Below, piece after piece: positions 51,044 to 60,115 of a stretch of 64,000 nt of DNA. The first letter of the stretch is position 1; each line of letters starts with the position of its first letter. Origin of the DNA: Stenotrophomonas maltophilia (GTDB lineage Bacteria; Pseudomonadota; Gammaproteobacteria; Xanthomonadales; Xanthomonadaceae); NCBI RefSeq assembly GCF_039555535.1, contig NZ_CP154630.1:2245001-2309000 (forward strand). The letters are read 5' to 3'. The notes under the pieces are model-generated. The model was given only the letters and a program-made list of their open reading frames with translations. It made no database searches and was not told where the DNA came from. The translations under genes were made by a program, and so were the position numbers.

Positions 51044-52495
51044 ATGTCTGCAACGACGATGCTGGTCGCGGTACTGCTCGGTACCTCCGCAACGGTAGTC
51101 CCGCCCATCGATTGGCCTGACGTGCTGCAGAAGGATCTGGATGCAGCCGACGCGGCCATGCGCGGCAGCCATCCGGGCGCCGTGGATCTGCGGAATCCTG
51201 GTTTCGGCGCGCAGCTGGATGAAGCATTGGCCCTTGCGCGCTCGCGCACGGATCGGGTCTCCAGCTACCAGGGTTACTGGTGGGCGATGAAGGGCTATGC
51301 GGCGTCCTTCAACGATGGGCATGTCAGCCTCAACGCACTTCCCGGCGCGCCCGTGCTTCCAGCGCAGTGGCCCGGGTTCCTGACCGGTTTCGACGGCGAT
51401 GCGCAGGTGGTCATGACCGTGGGCGGTGGTCCGGGCCACCCGCCGCTGGGGGCTCGATTGCTGTCCTGTGACGGCATCGATGCGCAGACGCTGGCTGCGC
51501 GCCGGGTGGGTGACTTCAGTGGGCGCTGGAACCTGCAGGCCAGCCGCATCCAGGGTGGCGGCGAAGTGCTGCTGGAGCAGGGCAATCCGTTCGTGCCAAG
51601 GTTACGCAGCTGCATTTTCCGTGTGAATGGTCGAGAGCAGGCCCATTCGCTACGTTGGACGCCAATCGATCCGGCAGCCCGGAAGGAACGCCTGGCCGAT
51701 ACCCGTCGCAGCTTCCGCCCGGCCAATGGCTGGCACATCATGCCCGACGGCGGCTACTGGATCACCACCAGCAGCTTCAATGCCGACCCTACGGAGCAGA
51801 ACTTCAAGGAACTGACCGCGCTGCTCGAGCAGCTTGCTCCAAAAGCCGAAGCGCTGCAGCGGGCACCGTCGGTCGTGCTGGATGTACGTGGCAACAGTGG
51901 CGGTGCTTCGCAATGGAGCATCGAACTGGCGCGATTGATCTGGGGCCGTGCCGCCGTGGACGGGCTGTCCGATCCCAGCTGGGTGGAGTGGCGGACCTCC
52001 GAGGCCAACATTGCCCAGTTGCGCAGCTTCCTGCAGAAGCTGGTGCGGGCGTCCGACGCATCGCCAGAGCTGCGTCGCATGCTGGAATCGGTGACGACGG
52101 GCATGGCACAGGCACGCGGCCGGGGTGAGGCAGTGTGGCGCGAGCCATCCGATACCAGGGCAGATACAGCATCAACCGCAGGCCCGGCAGCACCGCTGCG
52201 CAAGGGCAGGGTGGTGGTCGTGGCCGATGCGTCCTGCGGCTCGGCCTGCCTCGATGCACTCGATCTGTGGAAACGGCTGGGCGCGATGCAGGTCGGCGTC
52301 GAGACTTCGGCCGACAGCCTCTACATGGATGTCAGGCCGGAGCGGCTGCCGAGCGGACTGGCCAGGATTTCCGTACCGATGAAGGTTTTCCGAGGCCGGG
52401 TGCGCGGTTCCAATGAACCGCATGCTCCGGATCGTCGCTTTGACGGCGACATGCGGGACACACGCGCACTGGAAGCGTGGCTGCTGGCGCTGTGA
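51044..52495 (+). CDS. S41 family (C-terminal processing/tricorn-like) serine peptidase
   Basis: 483 aa. A short hydrophobic N-terminus (MSATTMLVAVLLGTSATVV) is probably a signal peptide. Features of S41: SFNDGHVSLNALPG near the N-terminus, VVLDVRGNSGGASQWS (oxyanion/strand motif), and VVVADASCGSACLDALDLW, where the nucleophile would be Ser397 or Ser400. Family members such as CtpA or tricorn degrade tails of exported proteins. The ATG at 51044 has GGGAG upstream. Function here is unassigned. Confidence 0.85.
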   Translation: MSATTMLVAVLLGTSATVVPPIDWPDVLQKDLDAADAAMRGSHPGAVDLRNPGFGAQLDEALALARSRTDRVSSYQGYWWAMKGYAASFNDGHVSLNALPGAPVLPAQWPGFLTGFDGDAQVVMTVGGGPGHPPLGARLLSCDGIDAQTLAARRVGDFSGRWNLQASRIQGGGEVLLEQGNPFVPRLRSCIFRVNGREQAHSLRWTPIDPAARKERLADTRRSFRPANGWHIMPDGGYWITTSSFNADPTEQNFKELTALLEQLAPKAEALQRAPSVVLDVRGNSGGASQWSIELARLIWGRAAVDGLSDPSWVEWRTSEANIAQLRSFLQKLVRASDASPELRRMLESVTTGMAQARGRGEAVWREPSDTRADTASTAGPAAPLRKGRVVVVADASCGSACLDALDLWKRLGAMQVGVETSADSLYMDVRPERLPSGLARISVPMKVFRGRVRGSNEPHAPDRRFDGDMRDTRALEAWLLAL

Positions 52496-52553
52496 GGACG
52501 CGCCTGCCCATGACACGGAATTCCCACGTGCTGTTGCCGGACGCAACGCTGGG

Positions 52554-53483
52554 TCAGCGCAGGTCCGGTGGATTCATCGAAGCGTCGCGGACAGAGGGAT
52601 CACCGGCGTCCGGTGTCAGGCGCGCCTCGATGTCTGGTGGAAACCGCGGAATCCTGCTGGTCTGCATCACCACCCAGCGCATGATCGTGTGCAGGTAGTT
52701 GAGTGGCAGCATCGTGAGCCACATGAAACCCGGGAGCTGCGCGTCTTCGGCGAAGATGCGCTCCTTGCCGGACGCGAAGCTCTCGCGCTTGCCGTCCAGC
52801 GGCATGCAGTAGCGCACCGCGTCCACGACGGCTGCCGGTCCTTCTTCCATGTAGCGCCGCAGGAACTCCCAGTGGGCATGTGCGTTCTCGATGCGAGAGG
52901 TCGCGATGCAGAACGCGAACGTCTCCCGTACTGTGACGCCATCCGCGTCCAGGATCAGTCCGCGTACATCCCAGTTGTACCATCCGAAGGTTCCGGTTCC
53001 GCGGCCAAGCGTGAAATAGACCTGGTCCCAGGGCACGCTGAGGGTGGTGCCATCCAGCCCGAACACGTGTATCTGCCGGTGCTTGCGATCGAGCGCGATC
53101 GGATAGTAGGTCCAGCGGAACAGCTCGAGGCAGGCCACCCAGATGCTCGCTGCAGTGAAGGCGGCCAGCATCGCCATGCCGATGAATATCGCCTCCCACA
53201 GGCCATTTTCGTTGGGTAGCCTGTTCACGATCAGCAACCAGAGCAGCATCAGCACGCCGCCCAGCCCGAAGGCAATGCCGATCGCGCCCAGCAGGGCTGC
53301 AAAGCCACGCGCGGCGAACCAGCGATCCACCGAAACCAGGCAGTTCGAATTCATCTTCACCACGCACAGATGCGCCAACGGCACGACATCCAACCGCTTC
53401 TTCTGCAGCAGGCGGTGCTCGCGATCAAACGCATTCAGCGGGCGGTTGTTGGGAAACTTGCGCGTGTATCCGGTGTAATCCAT
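52554..53483 (-). CDS. DUF6708-like membrane protein
   Basis: 309 aa. Two strong helices (about 63-87 and 97-119) in the N-terminal half, then YYPIALDRKHRQIHVFGLDGTTLSVPWDQVYFTLG and FCIATSRIENAHAHWEFLRRYMEEG. This wording resembles DUF6708 membrane proteins of Xanthomonadaceae and Pseudomonas, often met near type VI secretion effectors; no such genes lie in the window and I am not certain of the family. Function unknown. Confidence 0.65.
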   Translation of the reverse strand: MDYTGYTRKFPNNRPLNAFDREHRLLQKKRLDVVPLAHLCVVKMNSNCLVSVDRWFAARGFAALLGAIGIAFGLGGVLMLLWLLIVNRLPNENGLWEAIFIGMAMLAAFTAASIWVACLELFRWTYYPIALDRKHRQIHVFGLDGTTLSVPWDQVYFTLGRGTGTFGWYNWDVRGLILDADGVTVRETFAFCIATSRIENAHAHWEFLRRYMEEGPAAVVDAVRYCMPLDGKRESFASGKERIFAEDAQLPGFMWLTMLPLNYLHTIMRWVVMQTSRIPRFPPDIEARLTPDAGDPSVRDASMNPPDLR

Positions 53484-53535
53484 GGGCGATCCCTGCGCGA
53501 TTCCAGCGCCCGTTGGATTCTAGCGGGATTCTCCT

Positions 53536-53546
53536 GGGGGGGGGGG
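53536..53546. repeat. Run of eleven G next to the kdgK stop
   Basis: An uninterrupted poly-G tract in the 64-base gap between the DUF6708-like gene and the end of kdgK, one base from the kdgK stop. Long homopolymers are rare in such genomes and prone to slippage; being outside coding sequence here, it would at most affect transcription of the downstream gene. Confidence 0.8.
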
Positions 53547-53547
53547 A

Positions 53548-54567
53548 TCAGCGACGAACGTCGAACGGATGGCTCTCCATCAGTGCCCGGACTTCAGCTT
53601 CGCGGGCAGGGCTGAAGTCGCCGGGAATGGCGTGCTTCAACGCGCCCGCGGCCAGTCCGAAGCGGACGGTGCTTTCTGCGTCTAGACCGGACAGCAATCC
53701 GTGCAGGACGCCGGCGGCAAAGGCATCGCCACCGCCGATGCGATCAACGATGCCGGGCAGCGGCCTCGGAGCGGCCTGCGCGCGGGTTTCATCGCGTCCC
53801 AGCAGCAGCGCACCGAGCACGTGATGGTCGGCGCTGATCACCTCGCGCTGGGTGCAGGCCAGCCACCGCAGGTGCGGGAACGCAGAAAAGGCAGCGGCCG
53901 CAGCGGCCTCGGTTCGAGCGACCGCATCGTCCTGCGGGAAGCGCAGCCCCAGCACCAGTTCGATGTCCCGATGATCGGCAAAGAGAATGTCGGTCTCGGC
54001 GAACAGCTCGCGCAGGATCGGCGCTGCATCGCCATCCCAGCGTTGCCACAATGAGGGACGGTAATTGCCGTCGAACGACACCTGCACACCGGCCGCGCGA
54101 GCCGCACGCACGGCACCCAGCACCGACTCGGCCACGTTGGCGCCCAGCGCCGGGCTGACGCCCGAAACATGCAGCAGGTGCGCGCCGGAAAGCAGGGCGG
54201 GCCACGCATGATCTTCGGCGCTGCTGTTTGCGAATGCAGAACCGGCGCGGTCATACACCACTTCACTGGCGCGCTGCACCGCACCGGTCGCCAGGAAGTA
54301 CAGGCCCATGCGGTGACCCTCCACTTCACGCACGCCGGCCACGCCCACGCCATGCCGCCGCAGCTCGGCCACGGCGTGCCGGCCCAGCGCGCTAGCGGGT
54401 ACCGTGCTGACCATCTGCACATCGTGGCCCAGGCAGGCCAGCGAGACCGCCACATTGGCCTCGGCGCCTCCCACATGAACCTGCAGCTGCGGCGTCTGCA
54501 GCAGCAGTTCACGACCGCGGGCGCCCAGGCGCAGCAGCAACTCACCGAAACAAACGACGCGGCTCAT
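53548..54567 (-). CDS. kdgK: 2-keto-3-deoxygluconate kinase (PfkB family)
   Basis: 339 aa ribokinase-fold kinase. N-terminal CFGELLLRLGARGRELLLQTPQLQVHVGGAEANVAVSLACLG, the substrate lid and the C-terminal signature DRIGGGDAFAAGVLHGLLSG with the catalytic Asp. KdgK phosphorylates KDG, the end product of alginate or pectin breakdown, feeding the Entner-Doudoroff path. As the last gene in the alginate operon, the role is well supported. Start at 54567 is preceded by GAGAG. Confidence 0.93.
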   Translation of the reverse strand: MSRVVCFGELLLRLGARGRELLLQTPQLQVHVGGAEANVAVSLACLGHDVQMVSTVPASALGRHAVAELRRHGVGVAGVREVEGHRMGLYFLATGAVQRASEVVYDRAGSAFANSSAEDHAWPALLSGAHLLHVSGVSPALGANVAESVLGAVRAARAAGVQVSFDGNYRPSLWQRWDGDAAPILRELFAETDILFADHRDIELVLGLRFPQDDAVARTEAAAAAAFSAFPHLRWLACTQREVISADHHVLGALLLGRDETRAQAAPRPLPGIVDRIGGGDAFAAGVLHGLLSGLDAESTVRFGLAAGALKHAIPGDFSPAREAEVRALMESHPFDVRR

Positions 54568-54577
54568 CGGTTCTCTC

Positions 54578-55765
54578 TCACTCGGAGGTGGTGCAGCCCA
54601 GCATGCGCATATCGATGGCATCGGCCATGCGCCGGTAGCCTTCGTCGTTGGGATGCAGATGGTCGCGGGTGATCTCGTTGGGCAACGACTCGGCGCCCTT
54701 CGGGTCACGCAGCGCGGCATCGAAATCGATGATGCCGTCGAAGCCGCTGTTGCCGCCGCGTGCCCACTGGTTGATCGCGGTGCGGGTCGCTGCGGACACG
54801 GGCTCGTAGCGCTCGGAACCGCCGAACGGGGTCAACGTACCCAGCCAGGCGCGGATGCCGTGCGCATGCAGCCGCGCCGCAACCTGCTGATAGCCCAGCA
54901 GCATGTCCGCCGCATTGCGTCCAGGCAGCGGCTGCGCGCCACCACCGTGGCGGATGTCATTGATGCCTTCGAACAGGATCACCTGATCGGCATCAGCCAC
55001 CGCGATCACATCGCGATCCAATCGTGACAGCGCACTGTGGCTGCGGCCATGGTCAAGCAATTTGTTGCCGCTGATGCCCTGGTTGAGCACCACGAAGCGG
55101 TTGGGGCAGGCCTGCTGCAGGCGCTGCGCCAACCGCTCCGGCCACTGGTTGAAGGTGCCGCGACGTGCGGTGGCGCCTTCGGTGATGGAATCGCCCAGCG
55201 CCACGATTACCTGGGGACGATCATCACGCTGCACCATCACTGCCGAGAACACGTTCTGCTGGTAGCTCAGCCGCACGCTGTCGGCAACGGTTGCCTGCCT
55301 GCCGTCCGCTACCCGCAGCTCGGTGCGGCGCACGGCGGGACGGGTGGGCTGCGGGAAATAGGCACTCACGCTGATTTCCTGCAGCGCCGCCACCGGCATC
55401 CGCACCGGGTCGCTCAGCAGCGCGGCCCCGACCGGCACCTCGATGATCGCGCGGCCGTCCACCGTTACCGGCAGTGGCGCGGCCTTGCTGTTCTTCATTC
55501 CCACGCGCAGGTCCTCGACGCGCAGGGGCGCCGTGCCGAGTTCGTTGCTGATGCGCAGCCGCAGCGCATCGCCACGGCTGCCAATGCGCATGTCCTGGCG
55601 CACGGTCTGTGCGGCGAACTGTACCGGCGCATCGGACGTTCCGTCCTTGCGGTCGGGCGCGGGCGCGGCCGTCCAGGCAGTGACCCACACGGGTGCGGCC
55701 CACGCAGCGGGCGCCGTCATGGCGGAGCAGAGCATCAATGAAAACAGAAGTGTCCAGCGCTGCAT
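54578..55765 (-). CDS. Secreted SGNH/GDSL hydrolase
   Basis: 395 aa. Signal peptide (about 1-23, ending AAWAAP); a beta-rich N-terminal domain (about 25-180); SGNH domain with VALGDSITEG (Ser193), a conserved Gly (GISGNKL), Asn in LFEGINDIRHG, and the DHLHPN Asp-His pair near 373-378. All four SGNH blocks are intact. Ten bases separate it from kdgK. In an alginate operon a secreted SGNH esterase may remove O-acetyl groups from bacterial alginate; that is inference from context. Confidence 0.9.
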   Translation of the reverse strand: MQRWTLLFSLMLCSAMTAPAAWAAPVWVTAWTAAPAPDRKDGTSDAPVQFAAQTVRQDMRIGSRGDALRLRISNELGTAPLRVEDLRVGMKNSKAAPLPVTVDGRAIIEVPVGAALLSDPVRMPVAALQEISVSAYFPQPTRPAVRRTELRVADGRQATVADSVRLSYQQNVFSAVMVQRDDRPQVIVALGDSITEGATARRGTFNQWPERLAQRLQQACPNRFVVLNQGISGNKLLDHGRSHSALSRLDRDVIAVADADQVILFEGINDIRHGGGAQPLPGRNAADMLLGYQQVAARLHAHGIRAWLGTLTPFGGSERYEPVSAATRTAINQWARGGNSGFDGIIDFDAALRDPKGAESLPNEITRDHLHPNDEGYRRMADAIDMRMLGCTTSE

Positions 55766-55786
55766 GGGCAGGAGTCCGGTCAGGTG

Positions 55787-56539
55787 TCAGGAGAAGTAAG
55801 TGCCGCCGTTGACGTCCAGATTCGCGCCGGTGATGAACGCGGCCGCATCCGAGGCCAGGAACACCGCAGCGTCGGCAGCTTCGTCCGGCGCCCCCTGGCG
55901 GCGCAACGGGGTGGCGCCGGCAACGGCCGTGCGTACTTCCGGCTTGGTGAATTCGTCGTGGAAGCGGGTGGCGATCATGCCGCAGCACAGCGCGTTCACG
56001 CGGATGCCCTTCGGCCCCAGCTCCTTGGCCATGGCGCGGGTGAAGGTCATCACCGCCGCCTTGGCGGTGGCGTAGATCGATGCGCCCGGGCCGCCGCCAT
56101 CACGGCCTGCCTGCGAGGCGAAGTTGACGATGGCCGCGCCTTCGCGCATGTGCGGCACCACTGCGTGGGTGGTGAGGTAGGTCGAGGTCAGGTTCAGGTC
56201 CATCACGGTGTGGAAGAACACCGGGTCGATGTCGGCCAGCGGCCGGCGCTGCACCATGCCACCGGCCACGTTCACCAACAGGTCGATGCGCTCGCCGAAC
56301 GCGGCCTGTGCCGCAGCGACCAGGCCGGCGACGGCCGTGGCGTCGGTGACGTCGGCGCGATGCACGATGGCCTGGCCACCGGCCGCATGGATCTGTGCCA
56401 GCGTTTCCTGGGCACTGGCCTCATCATTGGCGTAGTTGATGCAGACGCGTGCGCCGGCGGCAGCCAGCTTGATCGAAACGGCGCGACCGATATCGCGGCC
56501 ACCGCCGGTGACAATGGCCACCTTGTCCTGGAACGACAT
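55787..56539 (-). CDS. SDR family reductase (candidate DEH reductase)
   Basis: 250 aa classical short-chain dehydrogenase. TGGGRDIG (11-18) binds NAD(P); NVAGG (90-94); catalytic Ser142 (VNFASQAG), Tyr156 and Lys160 (YATAK). In alginate-degrading bacteria an SDR of this kind (A1-R type) reduces the unsaturated-uronate product 4-deoxy-L-erythro-5-hexoseulose uronate (DEH) to 2-keto-3-deoxygluconate, the substrate of KdgK, and this gene lies between the lyases and kdgK. Cofactor preference (NADPH or NADH) cannot be told with certainty. Confidence 0.9.
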   Translation of the reverse strand: MSFQDKVAIVTGGGRDIGRAVSIKLAAAGARVCINYANDEASAQETLAQIHAAGGQAIVHRADVTDATAVAGLVAAAQAAFGERIDLLVNVAGGMVQRRPLADIDPVFFHTVMDLNLTSTYLTTHAVVPHMREGAAIVNFASQAGRDGGGPGASIYATAKAAVMTFTRAMAKELGPKGIRVNALCCGMIATRFHDEFTKPEVRTAVAGATPLRRQGAPDEAADAAVFLASDAAAFITGANLDVNGGTYFS

Positions 56540-56585
56540 GCGGAAAACTCCTTGGTTTGCGCGGGAATTGAAGAGAGATGCAGGC

Positions 56586-57890
56586 TCAACCGCCGCGGCG
56601 GTCGAGCTTGTGGATAGGCCCGGTCCACCACCACAGCGCAGCAAGCGACAGCGGCACCAGCGCGGCAACGAGGATGAAGATCGGGGCGTAGGAGTGGCGG
56701 GTCAGCACCGGCACCAGCCAAGTGGTGATCAAGGTGCCGGCTACTGCGGCCAGGCCCCCCAGGCCCGCCAGCGTGCCCACCGAGCGGCCGTCGAACAGAT
56801 CGCCGGGAAGGGTCTGGATGTTGCCGATGGCCACCTGGAAGCCGAACAGCACCGCAGCGATTGCCAGCACCGCCAGCAGCGGCTGGTTGGCCAGCACGGC
56901 ACCCAGCAGGGCAGGAGCCATGACCACGCAGCCCAGCGTTATGGACAGCTTGCGGGCGCGGTCCACGCTGTGCCCGGCGTGGATCATCCGCCCGGAGAGC
57001 CAGCCGCCGCTGAGGCTGCCCAGCATCGCGCCGACAAACGGCACCCAGGCGAACAGGCCGATCTGCTTGATGTCGAAGCCGAAGGTTTCAGCCAGGTAGA
57101 TCGGCAGCCAGGACACGAACAGCCACCAGATCGGGTCCAGCAGGAAGCGGCAGGCGAGCATGCCCCAGCTCTGCCGGTGGGCCAGCAGCTCACGAACGCT
57201 GGCCTTCGGCGCCACCACCGCCTTTTGCCCGGCCTGGTCTTCCTGGATCAGCCGGCGCTCGGCATCGCTCACCCACGGATGCTTGTCCGGGCCGGCGCGG
57301 TAGACAAACAGCCACGGCAGCAGCCACAGGAAACCGATTGCACCGACCAGCACGAAGGTGCCGCGCCAGCCCAGCCACAAGTAGAGGCCGGCGATGGCCG
57401 GTGCGGAGACGATCGCCCCGATCGACGCACCTGCGTTGAACACGCCCTGCGCCAATGCGCGCTCGCGCGCCGGGAACCACTCGGCATTGGCCTTCACCGC
57501 GCCCGGCCACGCGCCTGCTTCGCTGATGCCGAGCATCGCCCGCACCAGGCCGAAGGACAGCATCGAATGGGTGACCGAATGCAGGGCGATGGAGATCGAC
57601 CACACGCTGATCGACAACGCGAAACCCAGGCGCGTGCCGATCATGTCGAACAACCGCCCGAACAGGAACTGGCCGGCGGCGTAGAACAGCATGAACACCG
57701 TCACCAGCAGGGCGTAGTCATCCTTGGTCGCCCCCACTTCCTTGGCGATTTCCGGCCACATCACCGCCAGTGCATTGCGGTCGATGTAGTTGATGACCGT
57801 GGCCACGGCAATCAGGCCCACGATCAGCCAGCGCACTGCTGAACGCACCGGCACCTTGCGCAGCTGGGCCACCACCGCAGGGCCGTTCAT
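56586..57890 (-). CDS. MFS transporter, anion:cation symporter family (uronate importer)
   Basis: 434 aa with 12 membrane helices. The ACS-family signature is clear: VINYIDRNALAVMWPEIAKEVGATKDDYALLVTVFMLFYAAGQ and GISEAGAWPGAVKANAEWFPARERALAQGVFNAGASIGAIV. Homologues import hexuronates, galactonate or glucarate with protons. Its start overlaps the stop of the PL17 gene (ATGA), so it should import the unsaturated monouronates released by the lyases. Confidence 0.92.
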   Translation of the reverse strand: MNGPAVVAQLRKVPVRSAVRWLIVGLIAVATVINYIDRNALAVMWPEIAKEVGATKDDYALLVTVFMLFYAAGQFLFGRLFDMIGTRLGFALSISVWSISIALHSVTHSMLSFGLVRAMLGISEAGAWPGAVKANAEWFPARERALAQGVFNAGASIGAIVSAPAIAGLYLWLGWRGTFVLVGAIGFLWLLPWLFVYRAGPDKHPWVSDAERRLIQEDQAGQKAVVAPKASVRELLAHRQSWGMLACRFLLDPIWWLFVSWLPIYLAETFGFDIKQIGLFAWVPFVGAMLGSLSGGWLSGRMIHAGHSVDRARKLSITLGCVVMAPALLGAVLANQPLLAVLAIAAVLFGFQVAIGNIQTLPGDLFDGRSVGTLAGLGGLAAVAGTLITTWLVPVLTRHSYAPIFILVAALVPLSLAALWWWTGPIHKLDRRGG

Positions 57891-60115
57891 TTTGCGTCAC
57901 CCTTGCTGCGGTCCATGCGCGCGTGGCTGCCGCTCCAGCGGTAGGCATGGCCGTCCACGGTCACGCTGTGCTCGCCCTTGGCGCTGCTGTCATCGGACAC
58001 GCCCAGCGCGATGCGCGCTCCACTGGCAAGGCGCAGTTCGATCACCTCGGCATCGCTGCCGCGGGTGCACACGATGTCCTTGATGCGGCTGTCGGCGCCG
58101 TGCACGTACTCGGCGGTGCCGTTGTACTCGCCATGCGGCTCCAGCACGCTGAAGAAGGTCACGTCCTTCTGGCCTTCCACGCGTTGCAGCAGGGCCGGCT
58201 CGCGGCGCAGGTTGAACTCCGGATCGTTGGCGCCGCTTTCCACCAGCAGCGCCTGTGCAGGCGCACTGCTGCCGAAGCGGTAGGTGTAGAAGCGCCCATC
58301 CAGCAGCCAGGCCAGCGAACGCGGCGCGCTGCCGGGTTTGCTGCGTGCATCCAGCCACAGGTGCTGGTAGCCGTTGTCCTTGCCCAGCACCGGGCGCTGG
58401 GCGGGGAAGTGTTCGGCCTCGAAGCCGGTGGTGACGATGTGGCCATTGAAGTGCAGCGGCAGGTCGTAGCGCGCGGCCTTGTCCCCGTGCACCTTCAGCA
58501 GGTCCAGCACCACCGGCAGGCCCAGGTCGGGGTGGCGCAGCAGCGCCTGGGTGCGGGTGAATACCACGCCGGGATAGGCATCGCTCATCGTTGCCGAGGC
58601 AATCTGGGTATCGGCATCGGCCTGGAAGAAGCGCACCTGCGGGGCGTGCTCCTCGCCGCGCTTCCAGTCACCCTTGAAGTGGCTCTGCTCGTCCACCACC
58701 AGGGTGTTGTGGGCCACGGTCTGTTTGGCCCAGCTGCGGTTCTCCGGCAGGTAGATGCCACCGCGCTTGGCTTCCACGTTGAGGAAGCGTGCTGCACCGT
58801 AGTCGGTCACCACCGGATTGCCGTTGTCGTAGAACAGCCAGTTGAGCTTATCGAAGTGGCCATGGCCCATGCCCTGCATCGTGTCCTTCTGCACCAGTGC
58901 CTGGCCGCGTTCGCCGTTCATGCGCAGGATCGCCAAGCCGCCGCGTTCGCCGTCGGGGCCATCGCGCAGCAACATCGGCCGGTAGTCGAAGGGCCTGGCC
59001 TTGTTCGCGGCCAGTGCCTGCGCCACCTGCAGGCCGTCGGGTGACAACAGCAGGCGTTTCTGCTGCTGGGCCACCGACAGCAGGCGGTCATCGCCGGTGC
59101 GCGCATAGGCGATGCCGATGCCGGCCACCAGCTCTTCGGTGTCGACGCCCTTGTCCAGGATGGCGTCGTTGATCGGGAAGAACAGGCCGTTGTAGCTGGA
59201 CTGCACCAGCACATCCACGGCCTTCAACAGCACGCCGTCGCGGCGCGCGAATATCTTCCGCTGCGGTTCGTTGCGTTCGATGGCATTGGCGAAAAGCAGG
59301 AACGGCGCCAGTGCGTAGCGCTGGTAGTAGGGGCCTTCCTCGTAGTAACCATCGGGCGAGAACAGCAGGTCGATCTGCCGCAGGAAGCCGAACCGGTCAT
59401 CTTTCTGGCTGCCCCGCAGGGACTTCTCCACGAGTTCCTGGTCGCGCAGCACGTAGCCGGTCATGCCGGTGGCGGCCACCGCCCAGGTGGCGTGGTTGTG
59501 GATCTGGTCGTAGTTCTTCGGCTCGCTGACGAGGAACTCGGCCATCGGCCGGAACACCTTCGATTCGATGGTGTCGCGGTCCCCGATGGACAGTGCGTCA
59601 TGGATCGCGTCGTAGCCCTGGATGGCGTTGACCAGCCATACCGAATCGTTGAGCACCTGCCAGAACACGCGCCCGGGGATCTGCCCACGGCCTTCCGGGT
59701 GCGGGCCCAGCGCCGGGTAGAGGCGGGCATACTGCAGCAGCATGTCGCGCGCATAGTCCACGTAGGCCCTGTCGCCGGTCAGCCGGTACAGCGTGCCCGC
59801 CGCCAGCAGCGCCTGGTAGTTGCGCTTGTGCTGTTCATGGGTGCGCCCGCCGCCCTTGTCCTTGGGTACCGGCACGTCGATACCGGCCTTCATCATCTTC
59901 TTCAGCGTCGCCTCGGTGCGCGCCTGTTCCTTGGAAAACCACGGGTAGCGGCGCCCTTCGCTGGCCATCTGCTGCCACTGTGCGGCGGTGACCAGCACCG
60001 GCGCGGCCTCGGCCTGTCGCACGGCAGCAGCGGGGGCTGCGAACAGCGATGCGCTCGGCAGCAGGGCGAAGGGGGCGGCCAAGGCCAGGGAAACGAACAG
60101 CGGCTGCAACCTCAT
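57887..60115 (-). CDS. Exolytic oligoalginate lyase, PL17 family
   Basis: 742 aa, signal peptide about 1-26, an all-helical lyase domain and a C-terminal heparinase II/III beta-sandwich. Active-site motifs IHNHATWAV (Asn207, His208) and GYYEEGPYYQRY (Tyr264) match the Asn201/His202/Tyr258 set of Saccharophagus Alg17c with a constant shift of six, and GMGHGHFDKLNW carries the metal-site His residues. The enzyme degrades alginate oligomers to monouronates; the close Stenotrophomonas exolyase Smlt2602 has been studied. It overlaps the PL6 gene's end (ATGA at 60112-60115). Confidence 0.93.
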   Translation of the reverse strand: MRLQPLFVSLALAAPFALLPSASLFAAPAAAVRQAEAAPVLVTAAQWQQMASEGRRYPWFSKEQARTEATLKKMMKAGIDVPVPKDKGGGRTHEQHKRNYQALLAAGTLYRLTGDRAYVDYARDMLLQYARLYPALGPHPEGRGQIPGRVFWQVLNDSVWLVNAIQGYDAIHDALSIGDRDTIESKVFRPMAEFLVSEPKNYDQIHNHATWAVAATGMTGYVLRDQELVEKSLRGSQKDDRFGFLRQIDLLFSPDGYYEEGPYYQRYALAPFLLFANAIERNEPQRKIFARRDGVLLKAVDVLVQSSYNGLFFPINDAILDKGVDTEELVAGIGIAYARTGDDRLLSVAQQQKRLLLSPDGLQVAQALAANKARPFDYRPMLLRDGPDGERGGLAILRMNGERGQALVQKDTMQGMGHGHFDKLNWLFYDNGNPVVTDYGAARFLNVEAKRGGIYLPENRSWAKQTVAHNTLVVDEQSHFKGDWKRGEEHAPQVRFFQADADTQIASATMSDAYPGVVFTRTQALLRHPDLGLPVVLDLLKVHGDKAARYDLPLHFNGHIVTTGFEAEHFPAQRPVLGKDNGYQHLWLDARSKPGSAPRSLAWLLDGRFYTYRFGSSAPAQALLVESGANDPEFNLRREPALLQRVEGQKDVTFFSVLEPHGEYNGTAEYVHGADSRIKDIVCTRGSDAEVIELRLASGARIALGVSDDSSAKGEHSVTVDGHAYRWSGSHARMDRSKGDAK

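Noticed and set aside
56436..57842. A 468-codon plus-strand frame antisense to the MFS transporter
   Set aside because: No domain; opposite strand encodes a full transporter with 12 helices.
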